DNA from: an uncultured Prevotella sp.
GTDB taxonomy: Bacteria; Bacteroidota; Bacteroidia; Bacteroidales; Bacteroidaceae
Direction: 5' to 3'
DNA: 64,000 bases
Assembly (NCBI GenBank): GCA_900316295.1
Contig: ONCJ01000001.1
Coordinates: forward strand, 1 to 64,000
The notes under the pieces are model-generated. The model was not told the DNA's origin and ran no database searches. It worked only from the letters and a program-made list of their open reading frames with translations. Position 1 is the first letter of the stretch. Every line of letters starts with the position of its first letter. Below are positions 7,470 to 16,582 of this stretch, in pieces. The position numbers and the translations under genes were made by a program.

Positions 7470-9227
7470 ATGGAATACATAGTATCGGCACGTAAATACA
7501 GGCCAATGACCTTTGACTCGGTAGTGGGGCAAGGTGCGCTGACGACCACGCTCAAGAATGCCGTGGCAAGCGGTAAGTTGGCTCACGCATATCTCTTCTG
7601 TGGTCCGCGAGGTGTTGGCAAGACTACCTGTGCACGTATCTTCGCAAAGGTGATCAACTGTGAGCACCCAACAGCCGACGGAGAGGCATGCAACGAATGT
7701 GAGAGCTGTCAGGCATTCAACGAACAGCGTTCGTACAACATCTTTGAGCTTGACGCTGCCAGCAACAACTCCGTAGACAACATAAAGGCACTGATGGACC
7801 AGACACGCATACCACCGCAGGTAGGCAAGTACAAAGTATTTATCATTGACGAGGTACACATGTTGTCACAAGCAGCCTTCAACGCTTTCCTTAAGACGCT
7901 GGAGGAGCCGCCCGCACACGTCATCTTCATCTTGGCAACCACCGAGAAGCATAAGATTCTACCGACTATACTCAGTCGCTGCCAGATATACGACTTCGAG
8001 CGGATGAACGTACCAAACATCATCAACCATCTGAAGATGGTGGCAGACAAGGAAGGTATCAGCTACGAGGAGAATGCACTCGCCGTGATAGCCGAAAAAG
8101 CTGATGGCGGCATGCGTGACGCCCTCTCCATCTTCGACCAGGTAGCCAGCTTCAGCCAAGGCAACATCACATACCAGAAGGTGATAGAAGACCTGAACGT
8201 ACTCGATGCCGACAACTACTTTAACATCATCGATCTGGCTGTAGACAACAAAGTTAGCGAAATCATGGTGTTGCTAAATAGCATCATCAACAAGGGATTT
8301 GACGGAGGACTACTCATCAATGGTCTTGCTGCACACGTGCGTAACGTCATGATGGCAAAAGACCCGCAAACCCTACCACTGCTTGAAGTGAGCGACCAGC
8401 AACGCGAACGCTATAAGCAACAAGCAGAAAAATGTCCCACCAAGTTCTTATACAAGACCCTGCAGATACTCAACAAGTGTGACATAAACTACCGCCAGTC
8501 ATCAAACAAACGGCTGCTCGTAGAGATAGCCCTCATAGAGACAGCCCAGGTGACTGCGCCCGAAGAGGAGCCTGGCGCGGGGCGTAGCCCCAAGAGACTG
8601 AAAACCCTGTTTAAGAAAATCAATCCCTCCACTGAGCCAAAGAAAGAAGCTGCTCCGCAGGTAGTAGCGGCTCAGAAGGATGAGGAAAAGAAGAAAGCAC
8701 AACTGGCAGACAAGCCCCAAAATGATCAACTGCCCAAGAAGACGCTTTCTGGTATTGGTCATTCCTTCAACAACCTGAGGAAAAACGACAAAAAGGAGCC
8801 CAGCAATGACGTAAAAGCAGAAGTGAAGAATGCCGACGAGCAGTCTCACTTCACGCAGGACGAGCTCGCCAAACAGTGGCGCGCCATGTGTATACGTATG
8901 GACAAGACCACAGCCCTGCAAGGCATAGCCAAACGCATGAAGAACATGACTCCCTCCATAACCTCTTCAGACAACGATGCAGCCTCCACCATCGAGATTG
9001 TTGCGGAAAGCAAAGTGCTATACGACGAGATGACAAGCCTGAAGGGACGCATCAGAGTAACCCTTGCCGAACTACTCCACAACGCAGCCATCAACGTATC
9101 CATCAGGCTCGCCGAACAAACTGAAATAAAGCCCATGCTCTCGCGTCGTCAGTTGTTCGAAAAGATAAAAAAGGAGAACCCTGCGTTAGCAAAGCTCTCC
9201 GATACCCTTGGCCTGGATATTGCATAA
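7470..9227 (+). CDS. dnaX: DNA polymerase III subunit gamma/tau
   Basis: This is the clamp-loader ATPase that loads the sliding clamp and couples polymerases at the fork. The AAA+ core is clear: Walker A GPRGVGKT (45-52), zinc cysteines 64, 74, 77 and 80, Walker B DEVH (127-130), and the SRC sensor (169-171). After about residue 370 comes a Lys/Glu-rich linker and a C-terminal tau-like part. I found no A AAA AAG-type slippery site in the linker, so a separate gamma form by frameshift is not evident. The gene stands alone, convergent with asnA (33-base gap). Confidence 0.97.
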   Translation: MEYIVSARKYRPMTFDSVVGQGALTTTLKNAVASGKLAHAYLFCGPRGVGKTTCARIFAKVINCEHPTADGEACNECESCQAFNEQRSYNIFELDAASNNSVDNIKALMDQTRIPPQVGKYKVFIIDEVHMLSQAAFNAFLKTLEEPPAHVIFILATTEKHKILPTILSRCQIYDFERMNVPNIINHLKMVADKEGISYEENALAVIAEKADGGMRDALSIFDQVASFSQGNITYQKVIEDLNVLDADNYFNIIDLAVDNKVSEIMVLLNSIINKGFDGGLLINGLAAHVRNVMMAKDPQTLPLLEVSDQQRERYKQQAEKCPTKFLYKTLQILNKCDINYRQSSNKRLLVEIALIETAQVTAPEEEPGAGRSPKRLKTLFKKINPSTEPKKEAAPQVVAAQKDEEKKKAQLADKPQNDQLPKKTLSGIGHSFNNLRKNDKKEPSNDVKAEVKNADEQSHFTQDELAKQWRAMCIRMDKTTALQGIAKRMKNMTPSITSSDNDAASTIEIVAESKVLYDEMTSLKGRIRVTLAELLHNAAINVSIRLAEQTEIKPMLSRRQLFEKIKKENPALAKLSDTLGLDIA

Positions 9228-9260
9228 GAAAATTTTGGTCTGCAAGCCCAAGCCCCATTC

Positions 9261-10298
9261 CTATATCAACGGCATCCCAGCCTCATCACATTCACGACGC
9301 ATCTCATCAGGCCAGATACTCGACTGTATCTCACCAATATGAGCCTTATGCAGAAGCACCATGCAGAGACGACTCTGACCGATACCGCCGCCAATGCTCA
9401 GTGGCAGTTTGCCAGACAAGAGCTGCCGATGGAAGAACAGCTGCTCACGATCTTCCTTGCCCTCTATCTTCAACTGCCTCAGCAGACTCTCCCTGTTCAC
9501 GCGAATGCCCATTGACGACAGTTCGAAGCTACGCTCCAAAACGGGATACCATATCAATATATCGCCATTAAGACCCATCCTGCCATCCTCAGCCACAGTC
9601 GACCAGTCATCATAGTCAGGAGCCCTACCGTCGTGCTTCTCACCATTGCTCAACTTGCCGCCAATACCGATGACAAACACCGCACCATACTTCCTGCATA
9701 TCTCATCCTCACGCTCTTTCGGAGACAAGTTCGGATACATCTGCAAGAGTTCCTCACTATGAATAAAGTGTATCTTCTCAGGCAGGAACGGCTTCAGCAC
9801 CGGATAAGTCTCGCATGCCAGATACTCCGTACGCAGGATAGCCGCGTAGATACGTTCCACTATGTTTTTCAGGAAAGCCAGCGTACGCTGTCCGTCTGTG
9901 ATGACCGACTCCCAATCCCATTGGTCCACATACAACGAATGCAAGTTGTCCAACTCCTCATCCGCACGGATAGCATTCATATCCGTATATATACCATATC
10001 CTGGCTCTATCTCATATTCCGCCAAAGTCAGTCGCTTCCATTTTGCCAGCGAATGAACCACCTCAGCCTTAGCATCGCCAAGATCCTTTATCGGGAAAGT
10101 CACAGCTCTCTCCACGCCGTTGAGGTCGTCATTTATTCCCAACCCCTTTAGGACGAACAGCGGAGCCGTGACACGGCTCAGCCGCAACTCTGTCTTTAGA
10201 TTGATCTGAAAAAAATCCTTTATAAGCTTGATTCCCTGCTCCGTTTGCCGTCTGTCAAGCAGCGCCTTATAGTCCTTTGGCTTAATTATCTGACTCAT
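9261..10298 (-). CDS. asnA: Aspartate-ammonia ligase (AsnA)
   Basis: It makes asparagine from aspartate, ammonia and ATP in the cytoplasm; the fold is that of class II aminoacyl-tRNA synthetases. Family blocks seen include the N-terminal QGIKLIKDFFQ, APLFV, the YTDMNAIR region, VDQWDWE, and near the C-terminus LPLSIGGGIGQSRLCM, the class II motif 3-like ATP site. The length of 345 is normal. It is monocistronic with its own -7 element at 10338-10331. Confidence 0.95.
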   Translation of the reverse strand: MSQIIKPKDYKALLDRRQTEQGIKLIKDFFQINLKTELRLSRVTAPLFVLKGLGINDDLNGVERAVTFPIKDLGDAKAEVVHSLAKWKRLTLAEYEIEPGYGIYTDMNAIRADEELDNLHSLYVDQWDWESVITDGQRTLAFLKNIVERIYAAILRTEYLACETYPVLKPFLPEKIHFIHSEELLQMYPNLSPKEREDEICRKYGAVFVIGIGGKLSNGEKHDGRAPDYDDWSTVAEDGRMGLNGDILIWYPVLERSFELSSMGIRVNRESLLRQLKIEGKEDREQLFFHRQLLSGKLPLSIGGGIGQSRLCMVLLHKAHIGEIQSSIWPDEMRRECDEAGMPLI

Positions 10299-10330
10299 TT
10301 TTTATATTAACATTGTTATACTTTCGCCTG

Positions 10331-10338
10331 CAAAGGTA
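10331..10338 (-). promoter_or_regulatory. asnA -7 element
   Basis: TACCTTTG on the minus strand, 33 bases before the asnA ATG. Confidence 0.65.
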
Positions 10339-10440
10339 CTATAAAACATTGAAAGATGAAAGCAAAAAGCAGAAAACTTTTACATTTTGATATTATTTTA
10401 TTTATTTTACTTTCCACTTGTAAAGAAATTCATCTTTCAC

Positions 10441-10510
10441 TCCTTTACCTTTTTACTGTTGTATCTTATACTTTTTTACCTTTTTACTTTTTTACCTTTT
10501 TACTTTTCAT
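10441..10510. repeat. T/C-rich short-period array upstream of the tRNA
   Basis: Repeated TTTTTAC(C) units of 7-9 bases run directly up to the -7 element at 10511. The gap between asnA and the tRNA otherwise holds only AT-rich sequence. Confidence 0.6.
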
Positions 10511-10518
10511 TACCTTTG
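10511..10518 (+). promoter_or_regulatory. -7 element of tRNA-Arg
   Basis: TACCTTTG, 10 bases upstream of the mature tRNA 5' end, so the primary transcript has an almost leaderless tRNA. Confidence 0.6.
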
Positions 10519-10528
10519 CATCCGTCTT

Positions 10529-10602
10529 GGTCCCGTAGCTTAGCTGAATAGAGCGTCAGATTCCGGTTCTGAAGGTCTTGGGTTTGAATCCCAACGGGAT
10601 CA
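10529..10602 (+). tRNA. tRNA-Arg (anticodon CCG)
   Basis: The cloverleaf folds by eye. The acceptor GGTCCCG (10529-10535) pairs with CGGGATC (10595-10601) with one G-U. The anticodon stem TCAGA/TCTGA encloses the loop TTCCGGT with anticodon CCG at 10563-10565. The T arm is TTGGG-TTTGAAT-CCCAA. The discriminator base is A and the CCA end is not encoded. It reads CGG codons. Confidence 0.95.
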
Positions 10603-10608
10603 CGAAGT

Positions 10609-10662
10609 AAAAAGGAAAATTAAATACGAAAGCTTGCTTTCAAGTATTTAAGGTTCCTTTTT
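10609..10662 (+). terminator. Terminator-like hairpin after tRNA-Arg
   Basis: AAAAAGGAA (10609-10617) pairs with TTCCTTTTT (10654-10662); inside it TTAAATAC pairs with GTATTTAA and GAAAGC with GCTTTC. A long stem ends in a T run. Confidence 0.75.
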
Positions 10663-10675
10663 GCTTTTGTAGTAT

Positions 10676-10689
10676 GGCTGGCGCCAGCC
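10676..10689. other. Perfect 14-base palindrome
   Basis: GGCTGGCGCCAGCC, GC-rich in an AT-rich spacer between the tRNA terminator and the purN stop codon. It may be a protein-binding site or part of a second terminator; the function is unknown. Confidence 0.5.
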
Positions 10690-10760
10690 TACAGGGATTT
10701 AGTTTATTATCGCAATGGACAAAGTTATGACAGGATGATATAGTTAAAAATATCTGACAG

Positions 10761-11327
10761 CTACAATGATATTATCTCTTCGATGACCTTAGGATAATAT
10801 TGCTGCTCGAGCATATGTACTTTTGCAGCGATGTCGTCGGGTGTGTCGTCGGGAGAAAGAGGCGTATGATACTGGGCGATTATCTCTCCACCATCACATA
10901 TCTCACTGACCCAATGAATGGTGATGCCAGTCTCAGTGTCTCCCGCTGCCTTGACAGCCTCATGGACATGGTGGCCCCACATGCCCTTACCACCATATTT
11001 TGGCAATAACGACGGATGGATGTTTACTATCTTTTGTGGATAGGCTGACAGAAGGAAGTCGGGTACCATCAACAAGAAACCTGCAAGGACTATGAAGTCT
11101 ACTTGGTACTGACGGAGGAGGGGCATGAGAAGGGACTCATCGGAGAACTCGCTCTTGGACATCACCTGAGTAGGCACTCCGAGCTTACTGGCACGTACGA
11201 GAGCATAGGCATCGGCACGACTGCTTATCACAAGTGAGACACTCACCTGATCACTGTCCTGAAAATAACGGATGATATTCTCGCAATTAGTGCCACTGCC
11301 TGAGACTAAGATTGCTATGTTCTTCAT
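10761..11327 (-). CDS. purN: Phosphoribosylglycinamide formyltransferase
   Basis: It formylates GAR to FGAR with 10-formyl-tetrahydrofolate, step three of purine synthesis. The start at 11327 gives MKNIAILVSGSGTN, the canonical family start; a longer frame to 11405 would add 26 residues with no family match and overlap hslR. Catalytic residues are visible in VNIHPSLLPKYGGKGMWG (Asn, His) and in the DGGE block (Asp). The length of 188 is normal. It is the last gene of rplY-pth-hslR-purN, 74 bases after hslR. Confidence 0.93.
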   Translation of the reverse strand: MKNIAILVSGSGTNCENIIRYFQDSDQVSVSLVISSRADAYALVRASKLGVPTQVMSKSEFSDESLLMPLLRQYQVDFIVLAGFLLMVPDFLLSAYPQKIVNIHPSLLPKYGGKGMWGHHVHEAVKAAGDTETGITIHWVSEICDGGEIIAQYHTPLSPDDTPDDIAAKVHMLEQQYYPKVIEEIISL

Positions 11328-11401
11328 GGTAGTTATTTGGGTTATTGTTTTATCACTGTGTGTAACGGGATGTGTGTCAGCGAAAGCGTGTGCACAAGGG
11401 C

Positions 11402-11779
11402 TCAATCTTCAAACTCAAGAAAGGCATCGATGGCTCGTCGGTCTTTCTTGGTGGGGCGGCCTGTACCACGGGCTCGGTCTACGAAGCCGCTGATGCGAGT
11501 CATCTCGAGCAGTTCGTACTGGTCGGGAGTGGTAACATTCTCATAGACCTCGGGCAGCAGTTTGGCTCCCACTCGCTGCTGTATGGCTTTGAGCACTCGG
11601 AAAGAGTATGTGACGGGGGGCTTCCTGACGCTGACCACTTCGCCCTCCTTTAGCGGTCGCGAGGGTTTGACACATACTCCACCGATGGTGACTCTGCCGT
11701 TCTTGCATGCATCGGCGGCGATACTTCGGGTCTTGAAGATACGTGCTGCCCATAGCCATTTGTCTATTCTTGCTTCCAT
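11402..11779 (-). CDS. hslR: S4-domain RNA-binding protein (Hsp15-like)
   Basis: Residues 3-65 form an S4 RNA-binding domain (RIDKWLWAARIFKTRS... GGVCVKPSRPLKEGEVV). Hsp15 binds free 50S subunits that carry a stuck nascent chain and helps recycle them. The C-terminal part is basic and charged (RARGTGRPTKKDRRA), as in the family. It sits 7 bases after pth, whose enzyme also rescues stalled peptidyl-tRNA, so the operon groups translation-rescue functions. Confidence 0.9.
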   Translation of the reverse strand: MEARIDKWLWAARIFKTRSIAADACKNGRVTIGGVCVKPSRPLKEGEVVSVRKPPVTYSFRVLKAIQQRVGAKLLPEVYENVTTPDQYELLEMTRISGFVDRARGTGRPTKKDRRAIDAFLEFED

Positions 11780-11786
11780 TCCTCCC

Positions 11787-12371
11787 TTACTGCTGCTTGG
11801 GGCTTTTACCCTTATTATTATATAGGTTCATTGTCACGTCGATACCAGCAAGCACAAAGCTCTTCACGACCTGGACTGCAGTTTCTACAGCAGGGCGGAG
11901 AGTGAGCATCTCTTCGTCGGAGAATTTGCCGAGTACCCAGTCTATTTGTCCTCCCTGTGGGAAGTCGTTGCCTATACCCATACGAAGACGTGCATAGTCC
12001 TGTCCTATGAGTTGCTGGATGTGTCCCAAACCGTTGTGTCCGCCATTGGAGCCTCTTGCCTTGAGACGAAAGTCGCCGAGTGGCAATGCCACATCGTCAC
12101 TGACAACAAGCAGTCGGCTCTGGTCAATATTCTCCTTGTTGAGCCAATAGCGCACGGCATTGCCTGACAGGTTCATATACGTTGTGGGCTTGAGCAGAAC
12201 CACCTTTCTTCCTCGAAGCGTCATCTCTGCCACAAAACCATAGCGTTTGTCTTCAAAAACAATATTGGACGCCTCAGCGAGGGCGTCCAATACCATGTAA
12301 CCTGCATTGTGGCGGGTGGCTTGGTATTGGCTACCAGGATTGCCCAGTCCACATATTAAATATTTATCCAT
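11787..12371 (-). CDS. pth: Peptidyl-tRNA hydrolase
   Basis: It cleaves the ester bond of peptidyl-tRNA released from ribosomes. The family start CGLGNPGSQYQATRHNAGY carries the active residues N11 and H21; the third, Asp, is in VVSDDVALPLG. RGSNGGHNGL and RLRMGIGND are also conserved blocks. The length of 194 is normal. It lies 16 bases after rplY and 7 before hslR. Confidence 0.95.
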   Translation of the reverse strand: MDKYLICGLGNPGSQYQATRHNAGYMVLDALAEASNIVFEDKRYGFVAEMTLRGRKVVLLKPTTYMNLSGNAVRYWLNKENIDQSRLLVVSDDVALPLGDFRLKARGSNGGHNGLGHIQQLIGQDYARLRMGIGNDFPQGGQIDWVLGKFSDEEMLTLRPAVETAVQVVKSFVLAGIDVTMNLYNNKGKSPKQQ

Positions 12372-12387
12372 TTGTCAGTTTTGTCGA

Positions 12388-12993
12388 TTACGCCTCGGCT
12401 GCCTCAGCTGCTGCGGCTGCAGAACGAGAAGCACGTGTAGCCTTGACGGAGCATACGATAACCTCCTTAGGAGTAGCTATCTCGAGACCTTCGAACTGGA
12501 GTTCTGCCACCTTGATGCTCTTACCAAGCTGAAGGGCTGTAACGTCAACGTCGAGCACCTCTGGGATCTGCTTGTAAGGAGCAGTAACATCAAGCTTACG
12601 GATGGCAAGATTGAGCTTACCACCAGCCTTAACACCCTCAGCAAGACCGTTAAGCTTAACTGGAATACCCACAGTGATAGGCTTTGTCTCATTAACCTCA
12701 TAGAAGTCAATGTGGAGCAGGGCATCGGTTACTGGGTGGAACTGCAGTTCCTTGATGATTGCCACGCGCTCGCTACCCTCGATATTGAGTTTTACTACAT
12801 ATACATGAGGTGTATAGATGACTTTGCGAAGCTCTGTAAATGGGACATAGAATGCTTCTGCCTCAGGCAGTCCCTTCTCATTACGTTTCTCACCATAAAT
12901 GTTACAAGGAACGAGTCCCTCCTTGCGCAGTGCCTTTGTGGCTTTCTTGCCGACGGCGGCACGCTTCTGACCGTTTACTGAAATCTCTCTCAT
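12388..12993 (-). CDS. rplY: 50S ribosomal protein L25 / Ctc
   Basis: This is the 5S rRNA-binding ribosomal protein of the long, two-domain Ctc type. The L25 domain (about 1-95) begins EISVNGQKRAAVGKKATKALRKEGLVPCNIYG; the C-terminal TL5-like beta domain (about 100-180) contains GIPVKLNGLAEGVKAGG. The tail is a low-complexity Ala/Glu run. It is the first gene of the operon with pth, as is common in bacteria. A -7 element lies at 13097-13090. Confidence 0.95.
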   Translation of the reverse strand: MREISVNGQKRAAVGKKATKALRKEGLVPCNIYGEKRNEKGLPEAEAFYVPFTELRKVIYTPHVYVVKLNIEGSERVAIIKELQFHPVTDALLHIDFYEVNETKPITVGIPVKLNGLAEGVKAGGKLNLAIRKLDVTAPYKQIPEVLDVDVTALQLGKSIKVAELQFEGLEIATPKEVIVCSVKATRASRSAAAAAEAAEA

Positions 12994-13089
12994 AATAATA
13001 AATGTGTTACTCTAAAATTAAGTTGTGTTTTTTGATACTTGCCTTAATTCACCATCACACTAAAATGCGCTATTGCGAAAAAAGCGGTG

Positions 13090-13097
13090 CAAAGGTA
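13090..13097 (-). promoter_or_regulatory. rplY operon -7 element
   Basis: TACCTTTG on the minus strand, 96 bases before the rplY ATG, leaving a leader of about 90 bases. Confidence 0.6.
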
Positions 13098-13189
13098 TAC
13101 AAAAAATTAGGAAACGAAAAATTAAAGAATTAAAAAATGCTGAAAAGCTACGAAAAAAGTATCACCATAGAGAAAAAACAGGCTATTTC

Positions 13190-13220
13190 TTGCATGATAG
13201 ATAGGTTTTTCGTACTTTTG
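13190..13220 (+). promoter_or_regulatory. nusB promoter (-33 and -7)
   Basis: TTG at 13190-13192 and TACTTTTG at 13213-13220 with a 20-base gap, the usual Bacteroidota spacing; the ATG is 28 bases on. Confidence 0.7.
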
Positions 13221-13248
13221 CACAACAAAAAGAATTGATATTTGACAC

Positions 13249-14178
13249 ATGATAAACAGAGAACTGATTCGCACAAAGGTAATACAGTTGGGATACGCTT
13301 ATTATCACAATGGGCAGACTGACCCTGACAAGGCTGAGAAGGAACTGCTACTCAGTCTTTCGAAAGCATACGAACTATACAACTTCCTGTTAGCGCTCAT
13401 CATCGCCATAACCAAGGAGGAGAGACTGAGAGTGGAGATTGCAGCCAACAGAGCAAAGAGAGAACACAAGGAGGAGCCATCGGCGAGATTTGCATTCAAC
13501 AAGTTTGCCTTACAATTGGAAGAGAATCTACAGCTCAGCCAGTTTCTAACTCAGTACGGACTGACGTGGGATGATGACATTGACATAGTAAGGCGGCTCT
13601 GCGACATGATAGAGTCGAGCAAACCGTATCAAGACTTCATGCAAAGTGATGACGACTCATACGATGCCCACCGTGCTGTGTGGAGAAAACTCTATCGCAT
13701 AGCCATCCTTGACAACTCTGACATAGACACCGTTCTGGAGGAGAAAAGCATATATTGGAATGATGACAAGGCGGTGATTGATACATTTGTCATGAAGACC
13801 ATCAACCGATTTGACCCTGAGAACGGCGAAGAGCAACAGCTCCTGACTGACTATGACAGTGAGGAAGATCGCAGTTTCGCATGCAAATTGCTCAGAAGCA
13901 GTCTGACACATGCCGAGGAATATCAGTCGTACATGAGCGACGCCAGCCGCAACTGGGACTTCTCCCGACTGGCAGCCATGGACGTGGTAATCATGCAGAC
14001 TGCAATAGCAGAGATGCTGAACATACCGAACATACCCGTAAACGTAACCATCAACGAATACGTAGAACTGGCAAAGAACTACAGTACGCCCAAGAGCGCC
14101 AGCTACATCAATGGCATGCTTGACGCTATAGGCAGGGAACTCAAGGCTTCGGGAAAAATGATAAAACCCATGAAATAA
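13249..14178 (+). CDS. nusB: Transcription antitermination factor NusB, long form
   Basis: The NusB fold sits in the C-terminal half (about 165-300): DFSRLAAMDVVIMQTAIAEML, IPNIPVNVTINEYVELAKNYS and SASYINGMLDAI are the family's conserved blocks. NusB with NusE binds boxA RNA and supports rRNA antitermination. At 309 residues it is about twice the usual length; the N-terminal 160 residues are helical and charged and begin with a NusB-like RTKVIQLGYAYY, as is usual for Bacteroidota. It is the first gene of nusB-yajC-ybbR-coaE-DUF5606. Confidence 0.9.
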   Translation: MINRELIRTKVIQLGYAYYHNGQTDPDKAEKELLLSLSKAYELYNFLLALIIAITKEERLRVEIAANRAKREHKEEPSARFAFNKFALQLEENLQLSQFLTQYGLTWDDDIDIVRRLCDMIESSKPYQDFMQSDDDSYDAHRAVWRKLYRIAILDNSDIDTVLEEKSIYWNDDKAVIDTFVMKTINRFDPENGEEQQLLTDYDSEEDRSFACKLLRSSLTHAEEYQSYMSDASRNWDFSRLAAMDVVIMQTAIAEMLNIPNIPVNVTINEYVELAKNYSTPKSASYINGMLDAIGRELKASGKMIKPMK

Positions 14179-14217
14179 CAGAAAAAACAATCATATACTC
14201 ATAAACATAAAGCAATT

Positions 14218-14538
14218 ATGTACACATTACTATTACAAGCACAACAAGGTGGCAGTATGATGCCAATGATTCTGATGATGGTAGCTATCTTTGCTATCAT
14301 GTGGTTGTTCATGATTCGTCCACAACAGAAGAAACAGAAGGAGATACGTGCCTTCCAGAATGCATTGACAGAAGGTACAAAAGTGGTAACTGGTGGTGGT
14401 GTCTATGGTACAGTGAAACGTGTAGACCTTGAGAAGAACATCGTCGAAGTTGAGATTGCTCGAGGTACCGTTATCAACGTAGACAAGAACTACGTCTTTG
14501 CCGACATCGCTTCGCAGATGCAGTCACAGACAAAATAA
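14218..14538 (+). CDS. yajC: Preprotein translocase subunit YajC
   Basis: The 106-residue protein has one membrane helix (about 13-33) with MIRPQQKKQKE directly after it, the YajC signature, then a small soluble domain (TEGTKVVTGGGVYGTV...). YajC associates with SecDF at the inner membrane and assists protein export. It is 39 bases after nusB and 9 before the YbbR-like gene. Confidence 0.95.
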   Translation: MYTLLLQAQQGGSMMPMILMMVAIFAIMWLFMIRPQQKKQKEIRAFQNALTEGTKVVTGGGVYGTVKRVDLEKNIVEVEIARGTVINVDKNYVFADIASQMQSQTK

Positions 14539-14547
14539 AATTAAAAC

Positions 14548-15540
14548 ATGCAGGTCATACAAAAAATAAGACACTTCTTGCTGATTCTTCTCAGCAAGGA
14601 GTTTCTTGTGTTCCTCTTCTTTCTTTTCATTAGTGGCATTTTCTGGTTGCTTATGTCACTCAATGAGACATTTGAAAAGGAAATTGTTATACCCTTGCGT
14701 ATGACCAACATCCCCAAAAACGTAGTAGTCATCAACGACATCTCTCCCACTTTGAAAGTTACCCTGCGAGACAAGGGCTACACCATAGGCGGATATCTGT
14801 ATGGTGACATCCTGCGACCAATAATAATAGACTTTACCGACTATGCCAACGGCAAAGGATTTGGAAGTGTGTCAATGAGCGACATACAAAAACAAATTTA
14901 CCAGCAGCTGTATAAGTCTACAAAGATTGTAAGTATTAAACCTGACAAATTGGACTTTTACTATAATCTTGGTCGCCACAAGCGCATGCCTGTCAAGATG
15001 ACGGGGCAGGTCATTCCAGCCAATAGCTACTACTTGTCGAAAATAACATATTCGCCCGATAGTATTGACGTATATGCGTCCAAAGACCTGCTTGACAGCA
15101 TCAGTACAATATACACCAAGCGGCAATTTATCACTGGGCTGAGCGACACACTTTCGATAAAAGCACCACTACGCCCTATACGTGGAGCAAAGTTCGTGCC
15201 CGACCATATCACAATGACACTCGTTCCTGACGTTCTTACAGAAGAGACTGTTGACGTGCCGATAGAAGCTATCAACCTACCTGAAGGAAAGGTACTGAGA
15301 ACATTCCCATCTAAGGTGACCGTAAAATTCGTAGTAGGTGCTAACCAACTACGCTCAATGCCAAAGAACATGGAGACAAGAGCCATCTTGCCTGTCGGAT
15401 TCCGCATTGTAGCAGACTATAACAGCATAACTATGGAGAAGCAGGATAAATGTAAAATATATCTGCAATCCATACCACGAGGAGTACGCAATGCACATGC
15501 TGCGCTCGACGAGGTAGACTATTTGATAGAGGCACGATGA
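14548..15540 (+). CDS. YbbR/CdaR-like membrane-anchored protein
   Basis: One N-terminal membrane helix (about 14-38) is followed by extracytoplasmic beta-rich repeats of the YbbR type, such as the block IPLRMTNIPKNVVVINDISPTLKVTLRDKG. In Firmicutes YbbR (CdaR) regulates the diadenylate cyclase CdaA; no cyclase gene is next to it here, so the role in this organism is unknown. Its end overlaps coaE by 4 bases (ATGA), which indicates coupled translation. Confidence 0.8.
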   Translation: MQVIQKIRHFLLILLSKEFLVFLFFLFISGIFWLLMSLNETFEKEIVIPLRMTNIPKNVVVINDISPTLKVTLRDKGYTIGGYLYGDILRPIIIDFTDYANGKGFGSVSMSDIQKQIYQQLYKSTKIVSIKPDKLDFYYNLGRHKRMPVKMTGQVIPANSYYLSKITYSPDSIDVYASKDLLDSISTIYTKRQFITGLSDTLSIKAPLRPIRGAKFVPDHITMTLVPDVLTEETVDVPIEAINLPEGKVLRTFPSKVTVKFVVGANQLRSMPKNMETRAILPVGFRIVADYNSITMEKQDKCKIYLQSIPRGVRNAHAALDEVDYLIEAR

Positions 15541-16106
15541 AGATAGCTATAACAGGAGGCATCGGAGCCGGAAAATCATACGTTTGCAGACGGTTAGAGA
15601 AGCGAGGCATAAGCATTTACGACTGTGACTCTGCAGCCAAGCGGCTGATACGCACCTCGCCAGAAATACAGTCAGCCCTACGTCATCTTGTAGGCGATGA
15701 AGTCTTTCATGAGAAAGTTCTGCAAAAGCAGCTTTTAGCAAGGTTTGTCACCAGCAGCGAAGCCAATGCCAACGCAGTCAATGACATCATACACCCCGCA
15801 GTGGCTCATGACTTTGAGGCATCTGGCATGCAGTGGCTTGAAAGTGCCATCTTCTTCGACAGCGGCTTTGACAAACGAGTGGCAATAGACAAGGTCATAT
15901 GTGTCAGTGCACCTGAGAGGATACGAATTCAACGTGTGATGGAGCGTGACCACATCAACGAGGAGAGAGTCTTGGCATGGATACGACGCCAGATGTCACA
16001 AGAAGATGTAATTAAGCGTAGTGACTTCGTCATCGTCAATGATGGCATACAAGACATAGAAGAACAAATAGACATTATAATAAAACAAATAAGACAACAA
16101 GTATGA
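15537..16106 (+). CDS. coaE: Dephospho-CoA kinase
   Basis: It phosphorylates dephospho-CoA at the 3' hydroxyl, the last step of CoA synthesis. The P-loop GGIGAGKS is at 7-14, DCDSAAKRL follows, and the lid-type RxxRxxxRD block (RIQRVMERDHI) is near 140. The length of 189 is normal. It overlaps both neighbours by 4 bases and so belongs to a tightly coupled operon. Confidence 0.95.
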   Translation: MKIAITGGIGAGKSYVCRRLEKRGISIYDCDSAAKRLIRTSPEIQSALRHLVGDEVFHEKVLQKQLLARFVTSSEANANAVNDIIHPAVAHDFEASGMQWLESAIFFDSGFDKRVAIDKVICVSAPERIRIQRVMERDHINEERVLAWIRRQMSQEDVIKRSDFVIVNDGIQDIEEQIDIIIKQIRQQV

Positions 16107-16537
16107 AGACAATTCTTTCGATTGCAGGAAAGCCAGGCTTATATAAGTTAGTAAGTCGCGGCAAATCAAACCTTATTGTAGAAGCTCTTGACGAGACACA
16201 CAAGCGACTGCCCGCATTTGCCACCGACCGCGTGACAAGTCTTGCAGACATAGCTATGTTCACTACCGAGGAAGATATTCCTTTGGCAAATGTTTTGGCA
16301 AAAGTACGCGACAAGGAACAAGGTAAAAAAGCATCTATCAACTGGCGTAAGGCATCAAGCAACGAACTCGTAGCATATTTCTCAGAGGTGCTCCCCACTT
16401 TCGACCACGACCGTGTACACAACAGTGACATCAAGAAACTTTTACAGTGGTATGATATTCTCATCAATAACGGAATCACCGATTTCGAAGAAGAGATGGC
16501 TCCTACAGACGGAGACAACGTTGATGATAGGAAGTAA
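16103..16537 (+). CDS. DUF5606 family protein
   Basis: The N-terminal 55 residues (MKTILSIAGKPGLYKLVSRGKSNLIVEAL...) form a small beta-rich domain that I recognise as DUF5606, a Bacteroidota family of unknown function. The remaining part is helical and acidic at the end (EEEMAPTDGDNVDDRK). It has no signal peptide or membrane segment, so it is cytoplasmic. Its start overlaps the stop of coaE by 4 bases, a link seen often in this phylum. Confidence 0.8.
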   Translation: MKTILSIAGKPGLYKLVSRGKSNLIVEALDETHKRLPAFATDRVTSLADIAMFTTEEDIPLANVLAKVRDKEQGKKASINWRKASSNELVAYFSEVLPTFDHDRVHNSDIKKLLQWYDILINNGITDFEEEMAPTDGDNVDDRK

Positions 16538-16582
16538 TTGTTAGAATAAATTCATATCGTACAATTAAAGATAGAGCAACGT

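Noticed and set aside
8600..8900. Programmed frameshift in dnaX to make a gamma subunit
   Set aside because: No A AAA AAG or similar heptamer in phase was found in the Lys-rich linker.
11328..11405. Longer purN start adding 26 residues
   Set aside because: The family begins at MKNIAILVSGSGTN; the extension has no match and overlaps hslR.
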